Positions 14,415 through 22,169 of a DNA stretch of 27,010 nt are shown here, one piece after another. The notes under the pieces are model-generated. The model was given only the letters and a program-made list of their open reading frames with translations. It was not told the origin of the DNA and did no database searches. How positions within the stretch are numbered: the first letter of the stretch is position 1; each line of letters starts with the position of its first letter. A program made the translations under genes and the position numbers. The stretch comes from Candidatus Dadabacteria bacterium (GTDB lineage: Bacteria > Desulfobacterota_D > UBA1144 > Nemesobacterales > UBA2774): positions 1-27,010 of the forward strand of contig JAHKKQ010000006.1 in assembly GCA_020027805.1 (NCBI GenBank), written 5' to 3'.

Positions 14415-16681
14415 TTAGATCGTGCCTCCGTTGTTAGTATCGTACCTTCGGCCAGGCGCAGCTCAAGCAGGGCCTGGAGAAAGGCCAGCGTAGACTCAGC
14501 ACCCTGATTCTCGTTCGGACGGTCCGGATGCAAACCGTCCCGGCAGCCGCCCGTCGTCGGGTCGTAAACGGAGAGGTTTAAATCGTTCCGCCCCAGGAAC
14601 CACTCGAAAGCGCGCCGGGCCTCCCTGCGCCAGCGCTTGTCTCCGGTGCTCCGGTAAGCTTCGAGGCAGGCCGAGACCATTGTTTGCGCTTCCACCGGCT
14701 GTTGATCGAAGCGGGCGCGCTCAGAGCCCCGCTTATAGAAGCCGTTTGAGCCGATGGGGACGAAATGACCCCCCGGCACCGCAGCGCGCTGCAAGTCCGC
14801 AAGCCAGCCGAGCGACTCCAGGCCTATTTCAGTCATATCGTTATTCGGTATCCATTGACCGCACATGAGCATGGCCTGGGGCAGCACTGCATTGCAATAG
14901 GACATCTCATCTTCATACCAGCGCCATTCGTCCGAGCGGCAGTTTTGATATAAGGCCAGTAACCGCCCGGCCAGTTCATCCCGGACCTGGCTAGCCCTGC
15001 TGTCACCGGAATAACGCCTCAGATACTCATGGATGCCTATGAGAGTGAATGCCCAGGCCCGTGGGCTGGTCGTGTCGAGAATAGCTGAAAGCGCCTGCTC
15101 AAACACCATGCCCGCTATGCTCCGGTAGGCCGCCATGCTGGACCTGCCCAATACGGTGGACAACGCTAATAACGCGCGGCCCTGACTGTCTTCAGAACCG
15201 ATCACCTCCAGCCAATGGCGCTGATAATCCAGAAAGTTGCGAAATCGTCCGGTCTCCGCGCTGAACGCATACAAAATAAAGGCGAGATACCGGGGAGCCA
15301 GCTCCAGGGCCTCTTCGTTGCCCAGCTCATCCAGGAGCGTGCTTACTATCAGAGCGCGGGCGTTGTCGTCAGTTGTGTAGCCCTCGTTATAATTAGGCAC
15401 CGTGAAAAGGGCGTGCTGCAGCATGCCGGTCTCATCCGTCATGTGACGCAGGTGATCGAGTTTGAATGGAGGCAATTCACCCTCGTGGAGCTTCACTCTA
15501 AACCCGGGAGGGACGTAGTGCCGGCGTTCCGCCCGGGCCCGTTCAAAACTCTCCATGTACCTCTGCGCCACCTGCGGCCATATCATCTCCCTTCCGTAGA
15601 GATACGCCCGTTTCCGCATAGCGTGGCGTTCGGATTCGTTGTCGAGCAGGTAGATCACTTCCCGGGCCAGCGCCGCCGGATCCTTGAACGGCACAAGCGT
15701 GCCGCGGCCGTCTGCCAGCATCTCTTCCGCATACCAGTATGGGGTCGAAATCACCGCCTTGCCCGCCCCGAGCGTGTAGGCCAGTGTGCCGGATACGATC
15801 TGCGCTTCGTTGAGATAAGGCGTGATGTATATGTCCGCAGCGCTGATGAACTCGACAAGCTCCTCCAGACTTACAAAGCGGTTGTAGAAGATCACGTTAT
15901 CTTCCACGCCTTTTTCCTGAGCCATTCTTTGGAGTGCCAACCTGTAGGTCTCGCCCTCATGCTGAATCACATGGGGATGTGTCGCACCCAGAATCATGTA
16001 CACCACGTTCGGGTAGCGCTCCACGATGGCAGGCAGGGCGGCAATGACGTTTTCTATCCCTTTGTTGGATGAAAGCAATCCGAAACTGAGCAAAACGAGC
16101 TTGCCCTCCACGCCGAAAAGGTCTTTGTGGTAACTCGGGTCCACAAACGGCAAATCGGGAATTCCGTGAGGGATAATATCGATCTTCTCCGGCAGCACGC
16201 CATATATCTCCCGCAGAAACTCCGCGCCGCGTTCGCTCATGACGACCAATCGATCGGACAGGGCGGCAACTTCTTCCAGTACCCGCCGCTGATCGGGACC
16301 CGGCTCTTTTAATATGGTATGCAGTGTCGTGACTATGGGCATTCGCAATTCGCGTAAGAAGGCCAGTATATAGCTGCCTGCCTTCCCGCCGAAGATTCCG
16401 TATTCGAACTGCAGGCACACCAAGTCGACATTATTGATATTCAGGAAGTCGGCGGCGCGGCGGTAAGAGTCGATGTTCTTCTCTGTAAGTTCAAACCGGA
16501 CGCGGGGCGGATAGGAATATCCGCCTTCGATGTCGTTGACGGGCAGGGCAATGCATGCTGTATCCGCATATCCGGCAGCGATAGCCTCACATAAATCGGT
16601 CGTGAACGTGGCGATGCCGCACTGTCTCGGCACATAGTTGCCGATGAACGCAACTCGACTGATGGTTAAATGTTCTTCCAT
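14411..16681 (-). CDS. GT4 glycosyltransferase fused to an alpha-helical (six-hairpin-like) domain
   Basis: The protein has about 756 residues. The first 400 or so form a GT4-type two-Rossmann glycosyltransferase: FIGNYVPRQCGIATFT at the N-terminus, FEYGIFGGKAGSY, LLSFGLLSSNKGIENVI opening the second domain, and an EX7E-like region around EAQIVSGTLAYTLGAGKAVIS. Residues about 420-750 are helical and contain NEGYTTDDNARAL and repeated W/Y-rich helices, suggestive of an alpha/alpha-toroid as in six-hairpin glycosidases. I chose ATG 16681 because GGAAGGAG lies just upstream, rather than the TTG at 16723. It is coupled to the GH130 gene by a four-base overlap. The pair could build and trim one oligosaccharide, possibly mannose-containing, but this is inference. 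Codon use is CGN-rich and foreign-looking. Confidence 0.85.
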   Translation of the reverse strand: MEEHLTISRVAFIGNYVPRQCGIATFTTDLCEAIAAGYADTACIALPVNDIEGGYSYPPRVRFELTEKNIDSYRRAADFLNINNVDLVCLQFEYGIFGGKAGSYILAFLRELRMPIVTTLHTILKEPGPDQRRVLEEVAALSDRLVVMSERGAEFLREIYGVLPEKIDIIPHGIPDLPFVDPSYHKDLFGVEGKLVLLSFGLLSSNKGIENVIAALPAIVERYPNVVYMILGATHPHVIQHEGETYRLALQRMAQEKGVEDNVIFYNRFVSLEELVEFISAADIYITPYLNEAQIVSGTLAYTLGAGKAVISTPYWYAEEMLADGRGTLVPFKDPAALAREVIYLLDNESERHAMRKRAYLYGREMIWPQVAQRYMESFERARAERRHYVPPGFRVKLHEGELPPFKLDHLRHMTDETGMLQHALFTVPNYNEGYTTDDNARALIVSTLLDELGNEEALELAPRYLAFILYAFSAETGRFRNFLDYQRHWLEVIGSEDSQGRALLALSTVLGRSSMAAYRSIAGMVFEQALSAILDTTSPRAWAFTLIGIHEYLRRYSGDSRASQVRDELAGRLLALYQNCRSDEWRWYEDEMSYCNAVLPQAMLMCGQWIPNNDMTEIGLESLGWLADLQRAAVPGGHFVPIGSNGFYKRGSERARFDQQPVEAQTMVSACLEAYRSTGDKRWRREARRAFEWFLGRNDLNLSVYDPTTGGCRDGLHPDRPNENQGAESTLAFLQALLELRLAEGTILTTEARSK

Positions 16682-16733
16682 AACGTGTATCTCCTTCCTA
16701 TTACCCCATATAACAATGTGCAATATAACAAAG

Positions 16734-16749
16734 TGCTATTTCCGGGCCA
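16734..16749 (-). promoter_or_regulatory. Weak sigma-54-like promoter for the GT/GH130 pair
   Basis: On the minus strand TGGCCCGGAAATAGCA has GG and GC exactly ten bases apart. The -24 half is TGGCCC and the -12 half TAGCA, each with one departure from the consensus. The start site would be near 16724, about 40 nt above the chosen ATG. The match is poorer than those at 5262 and 11810. Confidence 0.3.
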
Positions 16750-17091
16750 ATTGGTACTAAATGGCAGTCCGCCACCCCTGTGAGATCCGAAAAATTGGGA
16801 TAGAGTGTTCTATATCTGGGAAACCGAAGTACAGAGAATTATAACATATTTATATAATATGACCGCCCGAAATATCGGACCGAGCAATTCACAATAGAGC
16901 AACCGGCCTTATTCGTTAAGAATTCCGGCCTATCTCGACGAAAAATGCAGGCCTGATTATCAGCGACCGCAACGAGCCTCAAGCGATTCCATTTATTGTT
17001 CTGCCGGTTAGGACTGCGGCTCGGGGATTGGATATATAAACGCCGCCGGGAATAAACATTACGAAAATGTCCCGAAGCTTGATGATTCCGA
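16750..17091. other. Non-coding segment between the island genes and tRNA-Ala
   Basis: I find no supported gene in these 342 bases. An AT-rich tract at 16838-16860 contains TATAAT on the minus strand (16838-16843), a possible -10 box for the GT gene, without a good -35 partner. An open frame on the minus strand from 17209 to 16979 merely reads through the tRNA and is not a gene. No integrase remnant is recognisable. Confidence 0.5.
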
Positions 17092-17167
17092 TGGTGGAGC
17101 CGAAGGGGATCGAACCCTCGACCTCATGAATGCCATTCATGCGCTCTCCCAGCTGAGCTACGGCCCC
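17092..17167 (-). tRNA. tRNA-Ala (anticodon GGC)
   Basis: The minus strand folds as a complete 76-nt tRNA with encoded CCA. The acceptor stem is GGGGCCG/CGGCTCC and includes the G3-U70 wobble pair that marks alanine tRNAs. The D-arm is GCTC/GAGC. The anticodon arm is CATGA/TCATG around the loop ATGGCAT, giving anticodon GGC. The T-arm has the TTCGATC loop. It lies at the edge of the putative island, with its 3' end facing the island. Confidence 0.97.
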
Positions 17168-17198
17168 ACGAACCGGTATTAATTTAAGTGCTCGTTCG

Positions 17199-17226
17199 TT
17201 TAAAGTCAAATAAAATAATGTATAAT
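17199..17226 (+). promoter_or_regulatory. Possible sigma-70-type promoter for hom
   Basis: TTTAAA (17199-17204) and a perfect TATAAT (17221-17226) are separated by 16 bases. The start site would be near 17233, about 40 nt before the hom ATG. The -35 box is weak. Confidence 0.45.
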
Positions 17227-17272
17227 TCCTAGCTTATACTCGCTTTTGCCTCGATTATAAAGGAGAAATTTC

Positions 17273-18574
17273 ATGAAGGTCGTTAACGTCGGTCTCATCG
17301 GCGCCGGTACAGTCGGATGCGGGGTCATCGAGGTCCTGCGCAAGAACAGGGACATAATCGAAAAGCGTACCGGTATCAGGCTCAACCTTAAAAGAATAGC
17401 CGATATAGACCCCGACAGGAAAAGGCCGGTAAAGATACCCGGGGGCAAGCTGACCAGGGACGCAAGGGAGCTCCTCGAGGACGGCTCCATTCAGATTATA
17501 ATCGAGCTCGTGGGAGGAACGGGGATCGCTAAGGACTTCGTGTTGGGGGCCATCAGGAACGGGAAACACGTAGTTACGGCCAATAAAGCCCTGCTCGCGC
17601 ACCACGGCAGGGAGATTTTCGGAGCGGCCGCGGAAAAAGGGGTCGATATCGGGTTCGAGGCGAGCGTGGGAGGAGGAATTCCCATTATCAAGGCGACACA
17701 GGAGAGTTTCGCCGCAAACAACATCCTCTCCATCCACGGGATAATCAACGGTACGTCCAATTATATACTTTCGAGAATGACCGAAGAGGGATCGGAGTTC
17801 GCCGAGGTATTAAAAGAAGCCCAGAATGAGGGCTATGCCGAGGCCGACCCATCGTTCGACGTGGACGGGATCGATGCCGCGCACAAGCTCTCGATTCTTA
17901 TCATGCTCTCCTTCGGCATATTCATCAGCTTTGGAAAAATTCACGCGGAAGGCATAAGAGGGATTACCCCGCTCGATATCGCATATGCGGACGAGCTCGG
18001 GCACAAGATAAAGCTCCTTGCGGTCGCGAAGTCGAAGGAAAACGGACTCGAAGCCGGGGTCTACCCGGCGCTCGTAAGGAAAGAAACACAGCTGGCCGAC
18101 GTATCGGGCGCTTTCAATGCGATCTACCTGGTCGGAGACGCGGTGGGGCCTGCGATGCTTTACGGCAAAGGGGCGGGAATGATGCCCACGGCGAGCGCCG
18201 TCGTGAGCGACGTGCTGCAGATAGCGAAGGACCTGTCCCTCGGGAACACGCACTCTTCGCCCCCCAGGTTTTACGGCGGCGAGGGTTCAACACAGCTGAT
18301 TAAAATGAGCGATACGACGAATAAATATTACTTGCGGTTCCAGGCCGAAGACAGGCCCGGAGTGCTCGGCAAGATCACGGGGAGCCTGGGGAAGCACGGG
18401 ATCAGCATCGAGTCCGTCATACAGAAGGGCAGACACCTAGGCGGCGGCGACGTCCCCGTGGTAATAATGACCCACGAGGCCCTGGAGAAGAATCTCCTCT
18501 CCTCACTGAGGGAGATAGACAGGTTCTCCACCATCAGAGCGAAGACGACATTCATAAGGATCGAAGACATTTGA
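17273..18574 (+). CDS. hom: Homoserine dehydrogenase with C-terminal ACT domain
   Basis: The 433-residue protein has the standard length of monofunctional bacterial homoserine dehydrogenases. It reduces aspartate semialdehyde to homoserine in the cytosol, feeding threonine and methionine synthesis. The N-terminal GLIGAGTVGCGV is the NAD(P)-binding loop. KHVVTANKALLA and the central EADPSFDVDGIDAAHKL hold the conserved catalytic Asp and Lys residues. An ACT domain (about residues 350-430, beginning YYLRFQAEDRPGVLGKI) suggests allosteric amino-acid feedback, as in family members inhibited by threonine. AAAGGAG lies well placed before ATG 17273. It is followed by ntrB after 105 bases on the same strand and supplies the substrate of MetX encoded about 7 kb away. 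Confidence 0.96.
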   Translation: MKVVNVGLIGAGTVGCGVIEVLRKNRDIIEKRTGIRLNLKRIADIDPDRKRPVKIPGGKLTRDARELLEDGSIQIIIELVGGTGIAKDFVLGAIRNGKHVVTANKALLAHHGREIFGAAAEKGVDIGFEASVGGGIPIIKATQESFAANNILSIHGIINGTSNYILSRMTEEGSEFAEVLKEAQNEGYAEADPSFDVDGIDAAHKLSILIMLSFGIFISFGKIHAEGIRGITPLDIAYADELGHKIKLLAVAKSKENGLEAGVYPALVRKETQLADVSGAFNAIYLVGDAVGPAMLYGKGAGMMPTASAVVSDVLQIAKDLSLGNTHSSPPRFYGGEGSTQLIKMSDTTNKYYLRFQAEDRPGVLGKITGSLGKHGISIESVIQKGRHLGGGDVPVVIMTHEALEKNLLSSLREIDRFSTIRAKTTFIRIEDI

Positions 18575-18679
18575 CGGAGAGAGCCGGAGTCACTGTCTCG
18601 TTATTATTAACGCTTCATATTCGGGAACCGGGGGAAGTGAATCCTGCAATACATCCGGTATTAACCGGGCGCGAATCCC

Positions 18680-19738
18680 ATGACGAAAAAGATTGATTTC
18701 GAAGAGATATTCGATTCGTTACCGGAATCCATCATTATCATAGACAAGGACCTCCGCGTGCTCGACATGAACGACAATGCCGAGAGCACTTTCAGGATTT
18801 CGAGGAAGAAGGCCAGGGGACAGAATTCGAGCGCTTTCATGCCCGAAGAAATCGATCGCGTCGCGCTCATGGCGATGGGAGAGGGAAGGACGATAATAGG
18901 GGACGAGATAAAACCTACACTCAGGAGCGGCGAGAGGATATCCATTCAGGCCGTCGCCTCGCCGCTCTTCACGAACAAGGGCAATCTAAAAGGGGCGGTA
19001 ATTCAAATAAAAGACATGTCGGGCACCATGTTCCTCAACAGCAAGAGCACCCAGGAGATATCCGCTTCCAAGTTCGAGAACCTCGTCCTCGGGCTCGCTC
19101 ACGAGCTAAAAAACCCGCTCAGCGGTATAAGAGGCGCAGCACAGCTCCTGGCCGAAGACGCCCCGAATAAAGAAGCGCTGAAATGCGCCGAGATTATAAC
19201 GAAGGAAGTAGACAGGCTCAGGACCCTGCTCGACACACTTAAACAGCTCGAGCCCTTCGCCAAAGAGGTATTCGAGCTTATAGACATTCACGAGCTGATG
19301 ATGGAAATCATATACCTCGAATCGATGTCGAAAGCGGGAAAGCGGATACAATACAAGCAGAACTACGACGTCACCATACCGCCCATACACGGCGACAGGA
19401 ACGCTCTGAAGCAGGTATTTCTGAACCTCATAAAGAACGCGGTCGAGTCCTGCGCCGACAAAGGCCAGGTCGAGGTATCGAGCAGGTGGATAACGGAGCA
19501 CAAGCTCAAGGGCCAGAACTCGATGTCCATAGAAATCAGGGATAACGGGAGCGGGGTTCCCGCTGATTCATTGGAGAAAATATTCAACCCCTTTTACACT
19601 ACCAAGAAGGGGGGCTCGGGCCTGGGACTTTTCCTGGCGTATCAGATTATCGCCAAGCACGGGGGGGCGATTTTCGTAGACAGCGAAGTTGGAGTCGGTA
19701 CGACCGTCAAGGTTTTCCTGCCTATTTCGGGCGTATAA
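18680..19738 (+). CDS. ntrB: NtrB-type sensor histidine kinase
   Basis: The 352-residue protein lacks membrane segments, so it is a cytosolic kinase like NtrB (GlnL). A PAS domain spans about residues 5-115. The HisKA box LAHELKNPLSGIRGA places the phosphorylated histidine at residue 141. The ATPase domain shows the N box (LKQVFLNLIKNAVES), the G1 box (IRDNGSGVP), the F box (IFNPFYTTK) and the G2 box (GSGLGLFLA). It phosphorylates the response regulator encoded 67 bases downstream. In the family, PII proteins control NtrB according to nitrogen status; nothing here proves that input, and no glnA or glnB is adjacent. No strong ribosome-binding site precedes ATG 18680. Co-transcription with hom is possible. 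Confidence 0.88.
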   Translation: MTKKIDFEEIFDSLPESIIIIDKDLRVLDMNDNAESTFRISRKKARGQNSSAFMPEEIDRVALMAMGEGRTIIGDEIKPTLRSGERISIQAVASPLFTNKGNLKGAVIQIKDMSGTMFLNSKSTQEISASKFENLVLGLAHELKNPLSGIRGAAQLLAEDAPNKEALKCAEIITKEVDRLRTLLDTLKQLEPFAKEVFELIDIHELMMEIIYLESMSKAGKRIQYKQNYDVTIPPIHGDRNALKQVFLNLIKNAVESCADKGQVEVSSRWITEHKLKGQNSMSIEIRDNGSGVPADSLEKIFNPFYTTKKGGSGLGLFLAYQIIAKHGGAIFVDSEVGVGTTVKVFLPISGV

Positions 19739-19805
19739 TAACGGTACTTAGATCCGAATTGAAACTAAAATCCGGCATGACGCAAAGGGCGGTCGTAGGT
19801 ATAAT

Positions 19806-21242
19806 ATGAAAAAAAAGGTGCTGGTCGTAGACGACGAAGAAAGCATAAGATGGGTGCTCGGGAAATGCCTCGAAAAGGCAGGCTACATGGTCCGCTATGC
19901 CGAGAACGGGGCCCAGGCGATAGAGAGCGCATCGTCGGAGGGTTTCTCCTCGATAATCCTCGATATCACCATGCCCGATATGAGCGGGTTCGACGTGCTG
20001 AAGGAATTCAGATCGAGAGGAATAAACCCTCCCGTAATCATTATCACCGCGCAGAATACCGTAAAGAACGCAATAGACGCCATGAAGCAGGGGGCATACG
20101 ATTATATAGCCAAGCCGTTTGACCTCGACGAGGTAAAAATCACCGTTCATAGAGCGATAGACAGCTACGAGAACTCGAAGAAGCTAGAGATGCTCAGGGC
20201 AGAGTCCGGGGATGCGGATTCCCTTCAGGACATTGTCGGCAAATCACAGGTGATGCTCAACATATACAAGATGATAGGCCGGGTGGCAGAACGGGACATT
20301 ACAGTCCTCGTCATGGGTGAGAGCGGGACAGGCAAGGAGCTCGTAGCGCGTGCCATCCATCAAAACAGCATGAGGAGGTACGGAAAGATGGTCGCGGTGA
20401 ACATAGCGGCCATTCCCAAGGATCTCCTGGAAAGCGAGCTGTTCGGCTATGAAAAGGGCGCGTTCACGGGGGCTTCTCTCTCGAAGCAGGGGAGGTTCGA
20501 AGAAGCCCATAAAGGCACGCTCCATCTCGACGAGATCGGGGACATGCCGCCCGAGCTCCAGACCAAGCTGCTCAGAATACTCGAAGAGAGGAAATTCTAC
20601 AGGCTCGGAAGCGAAAAGCCCACCCCTGTCGACGTGAGAATAATAACGTCGACCAACAAGAACCTCGAGAAAGAGGTAGCCGAAGGCCGGTTCAGAGAAG
20701 ACCTTTACTATAGACTGAACGCAATCACTATAGAGATACCGCCGATCAGAAAAAGGATAGAAGACGTAGTGCCGCTTATCGAGCACTTCCTCAATAAATA
20801 CTCGAAAGAGCTCGGCATAGCCAAAAGGACTATCTCCGACGAAGCCAAAGAGCTCGCTCTCGGTTACGGGTGGCCCGGAAACGTCAGGGAGCTCGAAAAC
20901 ATCATAAAACGAGTCCTCGTGCTCACCTCAGACAGCGTAATCACGAGGGAGACCCTGATCGAAGCCGCTCCGCATCTCGAAGGAAGGGGCAGGAAGGAGC
21001 AGGAATCGTTCGACCAGATAATAACGGACGAACTCAACTTTCTGATCGAGGCCGGCGGCGCCGATTCCCAGGGGCATATCCACGATAAAATCATCAGGAA
21101 GGTCGAGAAACCCCTCATCGAAGCCGTACTGAGGATTACGGGCGGGAATAAGAAAAAGGCTGCCCAGATACTAGGCATTAACAGGAATACGCTTTCAAAA
21201 AAGATGGAAGAGCTGGGACTCGAGGAAAAAGATAGCGATTAG
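19806..21242 (+). CDS. ntrC: NtrC-type sigma-54-dependent response regulator
   Basis: The 478-residue protein has the three NtrC domains. The receiver occupies residues about 3-118, with phospho-acceptor D53 in ILDITMPDMSG and conserved K103 in AKPF. The AAA+ domain has Walker A GESGTGKE (171-178), the sigma-54-contacting GAFTGA loop (218-223) and a Walker B region around HLDEIGDMP. The C-terminal Fis-type helix-turn-helix includes GNKKKAAQILGINRNTL. It should drive open-complex formation at sigma-54 promoters when phosphorylated by the adjacent kinase. The start is ATG 19806 after a weak purine stretch. It converges on rnc with only 12 bases between the stop codons. Its nitrogen role is inferred from family resemblance; other NtrC-like systems share this layout. 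Confidence 0.92.
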   Translation: MKKKVLVVDDEESIRWVLGKCLEKAGYMVRYAENGAQAIESASSEGFSSIILDITMPDMSGFDVLKEFRSRGINPPVIIITAQNTVKNAIDAMKQGAYDYIAKPFDLDEVKITVHRAIDSYENSKKLEMLRAESGDADSLQDIVGKSQVMLNIYKMIGRVAERDITVLVMGESGTGKELVARAIHQNSMRRYGKMVAVNIAAIPKDLLESELFGYEKGAFTGASLSKQGRFEEAHKGTLHLDEIGDMPPELQTKLLRILEERKFYRLGSEKPTPVDVRIITSTNKNLEKEVAEGRFREDLYYRLNAITIEIPPIRKRIEDVVPLIEHFLNKYSKELGIAKRTISDEAKELALGYGWPGNVRELENIIKRVLVLTSDSVITRETLIEAAPHLEGRGRKEQESFDQIITDELNFLIEAGGADSQGHIHDKIIRKVEKPLIEAVLRITGGNKKKAAQILGINRNTLSKKMEELGLEEKDSD

Positions 21243-21254
21243 TTTTTACCGATC

Positions 21255-21929
21255 TCAGGCAAGCTTATTCAGGCCTTCTATATGCTCAAGCCCCTCTTTC
21301 GCGGCGGCCTGCTCGGCCTGTTTTTTGTTCCTGCCGACCCCCTTGCCCATGCACTTTCTGCCGAGCTTAACCTCTACATGGAAACATTTGTCGTGAGGGG
21401 GCCCTTCCTCGAGCACTACTTTATACTTCGGCACCTTCTTGAACTGCCGCTGAGCGACTTCCTGAAGCCTGGTCTTATAATCCTTGAATATCTCCTCGTC
21501 GCCGTTAAGACAGTTCTTCAGGAGTTTGGTAACTATCCTGTAGACCTTCTTGTATCCCCCGTCGATGAATACCGCACCTATTACCGCCTCGAACGCCCCG
21601 GCGAGATTCGACTGCCTCTTTCTACCGCCGGTATTCTCCTCGCCCTTCCCGAGAAGCATCTGCTTGTCTATCTTGAGCCCTTTCGCGAAATGGGCGAAAT
21701 TCATCCGGCTCACAATAGCGCTTCTCATTTTGGAGAGCTTGCCCTCGGAGGCGTCGGGGAAGAGATCGTATAACACCCGCGCGACGATGAAACCCAGAAC
21801 GGCATCGCCCAGGAACTCCATCCTCTCGTTGCTTTCGACGGAAGTCTCATTGGCGAAGGAACTATGCGTTAGAGCGGTTTTAAGAAGCTGCGGGTCCTTG
21901 AAGTTGTAATTGAGCTTCTTCTCGATCAT
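21255..21929 (-). CDS. rnc: Ribonuclease III
   Basis: The 224-residue protein has the normal RNase III layout: a catalytic domain (about 1-145) and a double-stranded RNA-binding domain (about 155-222, with the KKQAEQAAAKEGLEHI helix). It cleaves double-stranded RNA in rRNA maturation and mRNA turnover. The signature NERMEFLGDAVLG carries E35, E38 and D42, and SEGKLSKMRS carries the next acidic position. In the second metal-binding cluster, LAGAFEAVIGA has E114, but the aspartate found in the E. coli enzyme (its D114) is replaced by G111. That may be lineage-typical or may weaken metal binding. The start is ATG 21929. No era or other classic neighbour is seen; it faces ntrC and is divergent from the SIMPL gene. 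Confidence 0.95.
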   Translation of the reverse strand: MIEKKLNYNFKDPQLLKTALTHSSFANETSVESNERMEFLGDAVLGFIVARVLYDLFPDASEGKLSKMRSAIVSRMNFAHFAKGLKIDKQMLLGKGEENTGGRKRQSNLAGAFEAVIGAVFIDGGYKKVYRIVTKLLKNCLNGDEEIFKDYKTRLQEVAQRQFKKVPKYKVVLEEGPPHDKCFHVEVKLGRKCMGKGVGRNKKQAEQAAAKEGLEHIEGLNKLA

Positions 21930-22169
21930 TGACTTAGAAAATTATCATCAAGAAAGACTAAAATCAACCGGCCGGCCTGGAACCGGTTTTAAAATATAAG
22001 CGATTCCCGGAGAGATTTGAAGCGGCTGAGTGTTCAAACCAGGCCGGATTCCGGAAGGGGCCCTTTCCGCGAATTATATATAGAGAGAAATCCAAACCCG
22101 AATTCGATCGTAATATCGAGTATAATAGGATACGCCTGCGAGAGGCGTAATATATATACGAGGTGAAGA
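21930..22169. other. Divergent intergenic region between rnc and the SIMPL gene
   Basis: It contains an inverted repeat AACCGG/CCGGTT (21966-21971 with 21983-21988) followed by TT, a near-palindrome GGAAGGGGCCCTTTCC at about 22052-22067, and a TATAAT at 22121-22126. The last is a plausible -10 box for the downstream gene, without an obvious -35 box. Confidence 0.4.

Larger units (their letters stand above)
13408..17091. mobile_element. Putative tRNA-Ala-integrated mini-island
   Basis: The interval runs from the 3' end of the intact tRNA-Ala gene (17092) to a directly repeated tRNA 3' fragment (13408-13438). It holds only the GT fusion gene and the GH130 gene. Sampled arginine codons in these genes are mostly CGN (for example all five near 16210-16290), whereas neighbouring hom and the SGNH gene mostly use AGG/AGA. 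No integrase, transposase or excisionase is visible, so the element would be a decayed or passively mobilised island. Confidence 0.5.

Noticed and set aside
15215..16072. Long plus-strand open frame of 285 codons opposite the GT fusion gene
   Set aside because: It lies entirely antisense to a well-supported gene, shows no recognisable motif and has low-complexity Arg/His-rich composition typical of shadow frames.
16979..17209. Minus-strand open frame of 76 codons
   Set aside because: It reads through the tRNA-Ala gene; the VAQLGER-like peptide is a common artefact of translated tRNA.
19800..19805. Perfect TATAAT directly before the ntrC ATG
   Set aside because: A start site would fall inside the coding sequence and no -35 box lies at a proper distance; it is probably chance in an AT-rich gap.
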